Shown here piece by piece: positions 58,691 to 64,000 of a stretch of 64,000 nt of DNA. Made by a program: the position numbers and the translations under genes. Position 1 is the first letter of the stretch. The number at the start of each line of letters is the position of its first letter. The stretch comes from Chelonoidis abingdonii (lineage: Eukaryota; Chordata; Testudines; Testudinidae): contig NC_133773.1 of assembly GCF_003597395.2 (NCBI RefSeq), forward strand, positions 71,426,004-71,490,003. Reading direction: 5' to 3'. Under the pieces are notes generated by a model. It saw nothing but the letters and a program-made list of their open reading frames with translations, had not been told where the DNA came from and did no database searches.

Positions 58691-60239
58691 ATCAACAGAG
58701 GGAAAATTACTTTTTGTAGTGATCCAGCCACTCCCAGTCTCTATTCAGGCCTAATTTGATGGTGTCAAATGTGCAGTTGGTGTCAATATTGCTTAAGGTA
58801 AATTATCGTATACCATCGTTTCCTTAGGGCTAGTAGTTCTCCTAGTAGCCATATTAGTTAATTCTTTACCTTTCTTCTATTTAGGGTGGCTTTAATTAGC
58901 AACAGAGTGTTTTCTCTTACTTTTCTTAGCTGATCATCCACAGCTGATGACCTGTCTCAAGGCATTTGTCACTACCTGTTTCCTATTTTGGAAAGGAAAC
59001 TGTAGTAACTCTAACTTCTTATTGTCTGTTATTTATGGTGTGCTCTGTGGCCTTGAAAAATATTTTACGCTAATCTTCAGAAACAGTTATTGTAAGATGA
59101 TTGCTGTCTTTGAGCTGCTGGAATTTGATGTACCAGTGTTATGCCTTGTCTAATAATTTCATTCTGATTGATGGGGAGTTGTTACTTGAATTATTCAGAA
59201 CGCTGTTGGATATTTCATTCACTGGAGGGTGTTTAAAGGCTTATTTCACCTATGGACTGGGAGATATTTCTTTGAGAGATTTCACTGCTATGGTCAGGAT
59301 TTTCTAAGGATGTGTTAGGCAAAGTGTATTTTGAAAATTAAAGTAAGGTAGGGAAATGACAAGGGGGAAAGAATAAGCACTCCTGCAGGGGCCGTTCTAA
59401 AGCCCAAGCAGATGGAGGAGCAGTCATAAGGTGTGCAGTATGGTGTTTTTTTTTCCTTCTGCTTCTCCTAAACATAATAGATCAAAAGAGCCATATGATG
59501 TACAGATAAAACACAGGCAGCCATGGACTGAAAACTGAGTATGCTAGTTTCAGGCATAGCAGAACTCAGTCAGCCTGCACAAAGGAAAACAGTAATATTT
59601 GTAACTGCATTTTGGTGTTCAAATAGCTCTCAAAACATGCCTCAAAATAAAACTGATTATTCTGCTTCATTTGTCTTGGTTAGAGAATTACAAACTGGCC
59701 CAGCCCTCCTCTCTGGGCTGAGACCAGCCTATTGTAATTGGATCCTATTATTCAGTACCAGCCAGGGCTTCTAAGCCCTGTGCGTCTGGGTAGTGACTGA
59801 TCACTGTTTCTTTCTCTGGGTCTTGTAGGTGCATCCCTGCATTCTGACACTTTCCTTGGTTAGTGGAACTCTGCAGTCTAACTATCTAGACTCCAGAACC
59901 AATGCTCAACCCTCCCCAGCCTCCTCCCTGCCATTTTCCTTCTTACATTCTTCATGGGCAAAATGGTTGTAAAGCAAGGAACAAAAGCTTAATAAAAGAA
60001 TTTAAGCCACAATTATTTCCTCTTTAAAGAAAAGCAAACAAGAGTTACAGATCTATGGAAAAATAACAAATAGCCCTGAACAAGACTTCCTCAGTCAGAT
60101 CTCATGCTACCTATAAATCCTGAGTTCTGGCTAGTATTTTTAAGCTAGCTAGAGTCTCCCCTGCCTTCCTAGAAAGGTTTGCTTATAAATAGCAACAGAA
60201 TAGCTTTTTACTTAGAGAAGCAGCCTCCTTAAATAATGA
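58691..60239. other. Unique DNA without recognised gene
   Basis: Short frames only (68-77 codons at 58947-59774), without a motif. Confidence 0.35.
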
Positions 60240-61190
60240 CTCTCATATTTAGTCAGGGGCAGCTTTCCCAACCATGTGCTTAGCGTCAGGAACTATGGAC
60301 GTAAGCGTCTTCAGCTGAGTTTGGGGCTAACTAGCACATCCCTCAGGCGGGTTAATGAGCTCAGCTGGGCTGCAGCAGATTTACCTGATTGGTCAACCCT
60401 CCTACTTGGCTGCAAGGCATCAACATATCTGCATTTAAGCTCAGCAAGGGCAACAGATTACTAACTATTCAATATTTGAGCCTACAACTTCATTCTCTTC
60501 TATGCCTCCTTTGTTTCTAGTCTTATTCTATATCTGCTCCTACCTTGTGTTTGTCTTGTTCCTATCTACCTCAGCTCTCCTTCCTTGCCTGGTTCTTGAT
60601 TTTGATTCTGACTTCTAATTTCTGTTCCCAGCTCTGATCACGAGGTAAAACTGTTATGCTCATACAAAGTACCTGACATTTTTATAGGGGAGAAGGCAAC
60701 ATGCTGCATTTATTGAGAATACAGTAATTAGCATACACACAGTTTTGCCAGTTGATGTTTATAGTTATCAGTTTGGATTAATTTAGTGGCCAACCAGATT
60801 GGCTGCAGAGGGGAGCCAGGATTTGTTGGTCACAATCTGATGCTTTTGGAGTTGTGGCAAGATAAACCTGTGAATCAGAGTGTAGGGGAATAGCGAACAA
60901 ACAGTTGGCTAAGTTGATTACTGAAAAATAGTTTGATGTGGCATGGACCTTTTGTATAACCTATGTTATGTCTGCCACAATAGGAGCCATAGGTATTGTA
61001 CCTTTGTTAATCCTTTTATAGCCAGTTAGGTACCAGGACTGGTTGTCTGTCAGATTTGTTTCTACCAATGCCCCAGAATTCCTTTCTGCTATTTAAAAAA
61101 GGGGTGGCTGGCATGATAAACTATGGCTTTTAATCCAAATATAAAATCTTATCCCTACAAAACCACCCATATCCTAGTCCCTGACACTTA
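60240..61190 (+). mobile_element. Older LTR-like repeat split by a younger LTR
   Basis: The segment 60240-60651 (with AGCGTCAGGAACTATGGACG, a TATA-like ATTTAAGC near 60434 and CAGCTCTGATCACGAGG) resumes after the insertion as CCACCCATATCC...CTGACACTTAGACC. I recall it as a turtle LTR-type repeat. The family is unverified. Confidence 0.45.
60652..61158. mobile_element. Solo LTR, 507 bp, second copy of the 10930-11838 family
   Basis: Begins TGTTATGCTCATACAAAG, as copy 1 does, and ends ATCTTATCCCTAC. It is flanked by the exact 5-bp duplication AAAAC (60647-60651 and 61159-61163), as expected of LTR elements. It is about 400 bp shorter than copy 1, indicating an internal deletion. Confidence 0.82.
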
Positions 61191-63256
61191 GACCAGGAAA
61201 CTCCAGCCCTATTCTCCCAGAAAAGTTTCTGTGTAGAGAGTCCAGTCAAAGGCCCTGTTAGTAGAAAACCCCTTGGTCTAGTAGGGAATAATTATTCAAC
61301 ATTGATGGCTCTCTCATTGATAGTCATCTCCAAGGTGTCCCACTGCCTAATGTGAGCACACAATGTCTAGAATAGATTGCCCTTGTCAATATTAGTCTGG
61401 TTTTCCAAAGATGATTACAATGCAAACTAAGGGTTACAATCACACAATTGCATTCTTATAACAAAATGGTTTTAACTTAACTCAATCTGTCTCTCAAATG
61501 ACTGCAACAGATTGTGGCTGGGCTCTGCATCAGTGTGTAAGGAAGATGAAGTGCACAAAGGATAAGGGTGTGTCCCCTAATTCTCTTCTGGGTGTCTTGC
61601 TCCCCTGGCATTATTTGGGAGCCGTCTCTGTACGTTCCCCAAGAACAAGGGCTGCAATTGTGCCACAAGCAGAAGTGAAAGCTCCTTCCACAATCTTTCT
61701 TCTTTCCCCACCAAAAGCACCTGCATAAGGGCCAGGCATTACCTAGCACTAACATATAGTGACTCATGGAGATCTGAATTCTTTTCCAAATACTTTCTTC
61801 CCCCAAGTTTCTCGCCATGCACCATCATGTCTCCACAAGATGGCACATGCCACAGAATACAGAGGGTCAGATCCTCAGCCAGTATAAATCAGCATAGCTC
61901 CATTGATTTCCAAGACAGGATTTACTTCAAAGTTATTCATTTACACCAGTTGAGGGTCAGGTTCTTTGAAATTACTATTGGCCACCACAATGTGGTTGTC
62001 ATCCCTCTCCTTTGACTAACTTTCAGTTAATATTATAAAGCTCTTTGAAATCCCTTGGTCCTGTATAAAAGGTTTGTAATTGTAACATACAGAAGACAAT
62101 GAAGAATCATATATAGTTACCACACTGGAGTCAAGCCTGAACTTGTCCAAAGTTCAGATACAGCATTTGGCTCAGACCTATATCTGCATTTTATGAAGAT
62201 TTGGGGAAAAAACAGATGCAATGAAGTTTTGTACATGCTGGAACCCCAAAGACTTTCAAACTAGATGTATCAAATGATCTAACTTACAAAAAGTGCTTCA
62301 GGATGGCTTTCAGAAAATAAAGTAATGAAAGTAGTCCTGGCAGAAAATGGACATTCAAAGCTTCAAATTATAAGGACTGGGGATCCATATCTTACAGATA
62401 AGAAGGGCATTTTCTTAAAAAAAGCACAGTTCTTTTTTTTCTTTGTATTTATTTTCATAATACTAGCTCTGAGTTAAAAGCCAGCCACTGAGGAGTTAGT
62501 ATTTCAGGGCCTTAATGGAGGCTTTAATATTACATGCAGCAGCACAAACTTCAGGTCAATGACTTATTGTATCTTGGTGGAATTCTGGGTCTGCTGAGAA
62601 ACCAGTCAAAGTTAGATGAAAGCTACAATGACCAGCTAATTAGGAAGTGGACTCTGACACAAACATTTGTGTGAGATAGAAGCCAAGATCAAAGCTAAGT
62701 ACTGTGTGAGGTAATTTAATATTTTGGAACGAGCTGTGTGCTCAAATTTTGTTCTAGGACTTTTATTAAAAATGTTTTTCTTGTACTATGTTTTCTAGAA
62801 GGAGTTGTCTTGAAGTTATATATGTAATTCTTTCCATTTAAAATCATCATTCCTTTGATTTGATGGTAATGTAGTTGTCTGTTTATTGGCTTGGATTTTC
62901 CTTACTAACATTGGGCCTGGTATACTGAGCTGAGCAGTACCTCTTAAGAGGCCAATTGAGGAAATTTAGCATATGCAAGGATCTGGCCTGTTGTCAAAGA
63001 TCCATAATTTATATTGTGTGGTGCTTTTCTGGACAAGAGTGCATATGCTTTATGCACTCCCCTTCTCTGTGCTCATGATCACCTCTAAGCCATATGCTAG
63101 TAATTGTTTCTTTTCTACAGAAGGGACTTAAACCCATTTTGGTTTGGGAGTTTCAAGAACGTGTACTTGTGAGCACAAATTATTGATGCTCACTACATCT
63201 CAGTTCTGACTGACAGGTTATATCTTTTGAAAAAAGTTCTTTGTAAAAAATTAATA
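61191..63256. other. Unique DNA with one palindromic relic
   Basis: No gene was recognised. A palindromic relic lies at 61864-61961. The opposed frames at 61477-61818 and 61498-61728 are incidental. Confidence 0.35.
61864..61961. repeat. Palindromic relic
   Basis: GGGTCAGATCCTCAGCCAGT and CACCAGTTGAGGGTCAGGTT are inverted arms around CTCCATTGATTTCC. It is the same type as 51754-51839. Confidence 0.6.
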
Positions 63257-63945
63257 GTCTCCCAAATGGTGGAAACCCATTAGTAGAGACATTTAAAAGT
63301 AGACTGGATAGGGTGAGAAAATAGATTGTAAGGTACAATTTCTTAATGGAGAGAAGGATGGTCTAGCTCAGTGATAGGCAACCTATGTCACGCATGCCGA
63401 AGGCAGCACGCGAGCTGATTTTCAGTGGCACTCTCACTGCCCAGGTCCTGGCCACCAGTCCGGGGGGGCTCTGCATTTGAATTTAATTTTAAATGAAGCT
63501 TCTTAAACATTTTAAAAACCTTATTTACTTTACATACAACAATAGTTTAGTTATATATTATAGATTTATAGAAAGAGATCTTCTAAAAATGTTAAAATGT
63601 ATTAGTGGCACACAAAACCTTAAATTAGAGTGAATAAATGAAGACTCAGCACAACCCTTCTGAAAGGTTGCCGACTCTTGGTCTAGGTGTCCAGTAGGTC
63701 TTATCCCTCTTTAATCACTATGACCCATGTCCTCATGTCTGCCACAGCTTTTGCTTGGCTCACTTGGAGCTCTGTGGCAGACATGAGGACATGGGTCATA
63801 GCAAGTAGAGATAGATAAGACCTTCTGGACATCTAGACCAGCCTTCTGTCCACTAAGAAATTGTTCCGTACAATCTAATTCCTCACTGTGTTCAGTCTAC
63901 TTTTAAATATCTACTAATGTGTTTCCACCATTTGGGAGACTATTG
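63257..63945. repeat. CR1-derived fold-back (inverted duplication) with nested hAT
   Basis: The left arm (63257-63368 plus 63681-63747) and right arm (63772-63945) are inverted copies. Each holds a CR1 ORF2 3' segment (CCAAATGGTGGAAAC, then AAAAGTAGACTGGATAGG) joined to a non-CR1 segment. The innermost 30 bp, 63718-63747 and 63772-63801, are perfectly complementary around a 24-nt loop. The left arm is opened by a hAT element. Confidence 0.85.
63369..63680. mobile_element. hAT-type element, 312 bp, inside the fold-back
   Basis: A reverse-oriented copy of the family at 16871-17178, sharing the GAGCTGATTTTCAGTGGC and CTGAAAGGTTGCCGACTC segments. The flanking octamers GTCTAGCT (63361-63368) and GTCTAGGT (63681-63688) match at 7 of 8. 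Confidence 0.88.
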
Positions 63946-64000
63946 ATTGGCCTAAAAAGATGTTTGCCAGGAATCTTTCCTTTTTCTTAATTTAATTCCA

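Noticed and set aside
1..64000. CRISPR array, bacterial operon or phage region
   Set aside because: No regularly spaced identical repeats with unique spacers, no dense co-directional frames and no ribosome binding sites. All repeats fit vertebrate transposons.

Overview
The window looks like nuclear DNA of a non-avian sauropsid, most likely a turtle. It is AT-rich and gene-poor and is crowded with decayed CR1 LINEs, tRNA-derived SINEs with CR1-like tails, short hAT transposons, a Harbinger-like element, solo LTRs and amniote MIR-like SINEs. The hAT identity rests on visible 8-bp target duplications. The turtle assignment rests on recognising these repeat families from memory and is an inference. 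There are no operons, ribosome binding sites or long open frames, so a bacterial, phage or organelle origin is excluded.

No intact host gene, exon chain, tRNA, rRNA or CRISPR array could be supported. Every recognisable coding stretch belongs to CR1 reverse transcriptase. The remainder is best read as intergenic or intronic DNA. Three stretches are coding-like but unrecognised (5169-5609; 36757-37035; minus strand 38735-39840).

Layout. 1-300: GC-rich hAT element cut by the window edge. 2518-3580: GC-rich unclassified repeat holding an ~87-bp tandem array. 8264-8692: palindromic relic and SINE. 9039-13110: two abutting plus-strand CR1 elements, the second split by a solo LTR. 14984-15542, 16871-17178 and 18720-19042: hAT elements with perfect 8-bp duplications. 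18360-18551: tRNA-SINE. 19764-20973: 1.2-kb GC-rich fold-back element. 21019-22120: solo LTR followed by a CR1 tail. 23390-30486: mostly unique AT-rich DNA. 30490-31929: Harbinger-like element. 32085-32348: palindromic MITE. 33000-35370: AT-rich unique DNA. 35372-36597: CR1 tail and GC-rich MITE. 39811-40621: hAT-like element inside a coding-like relic. 41641-42672: two copies of one repeat, tail to tail, one split by a MITE. 48415-51018: MIR, three CR1 fragments and a SINE. 51030-58440: AT-rich unique DNA with short palindromic relics. 58445-61158: SINE and nested LTRs. 63257-63945: CR1 fold-back with a hAT insertion.

The elements act together only as a record of successive insertions. CR1 supplied the reverse transcriptase, and the SINEs carry CR1-like tails consistent with mobilisation by it. 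LTRs and hAT elements then landed inside older copies. Candidate regulatory sequence is limited to an RFX X-box-like site (38207-38220), a 22-bp AT-rich palindrome (16658-16679) and repeated AP-1-like sites in the tandem array at 2648-2952.
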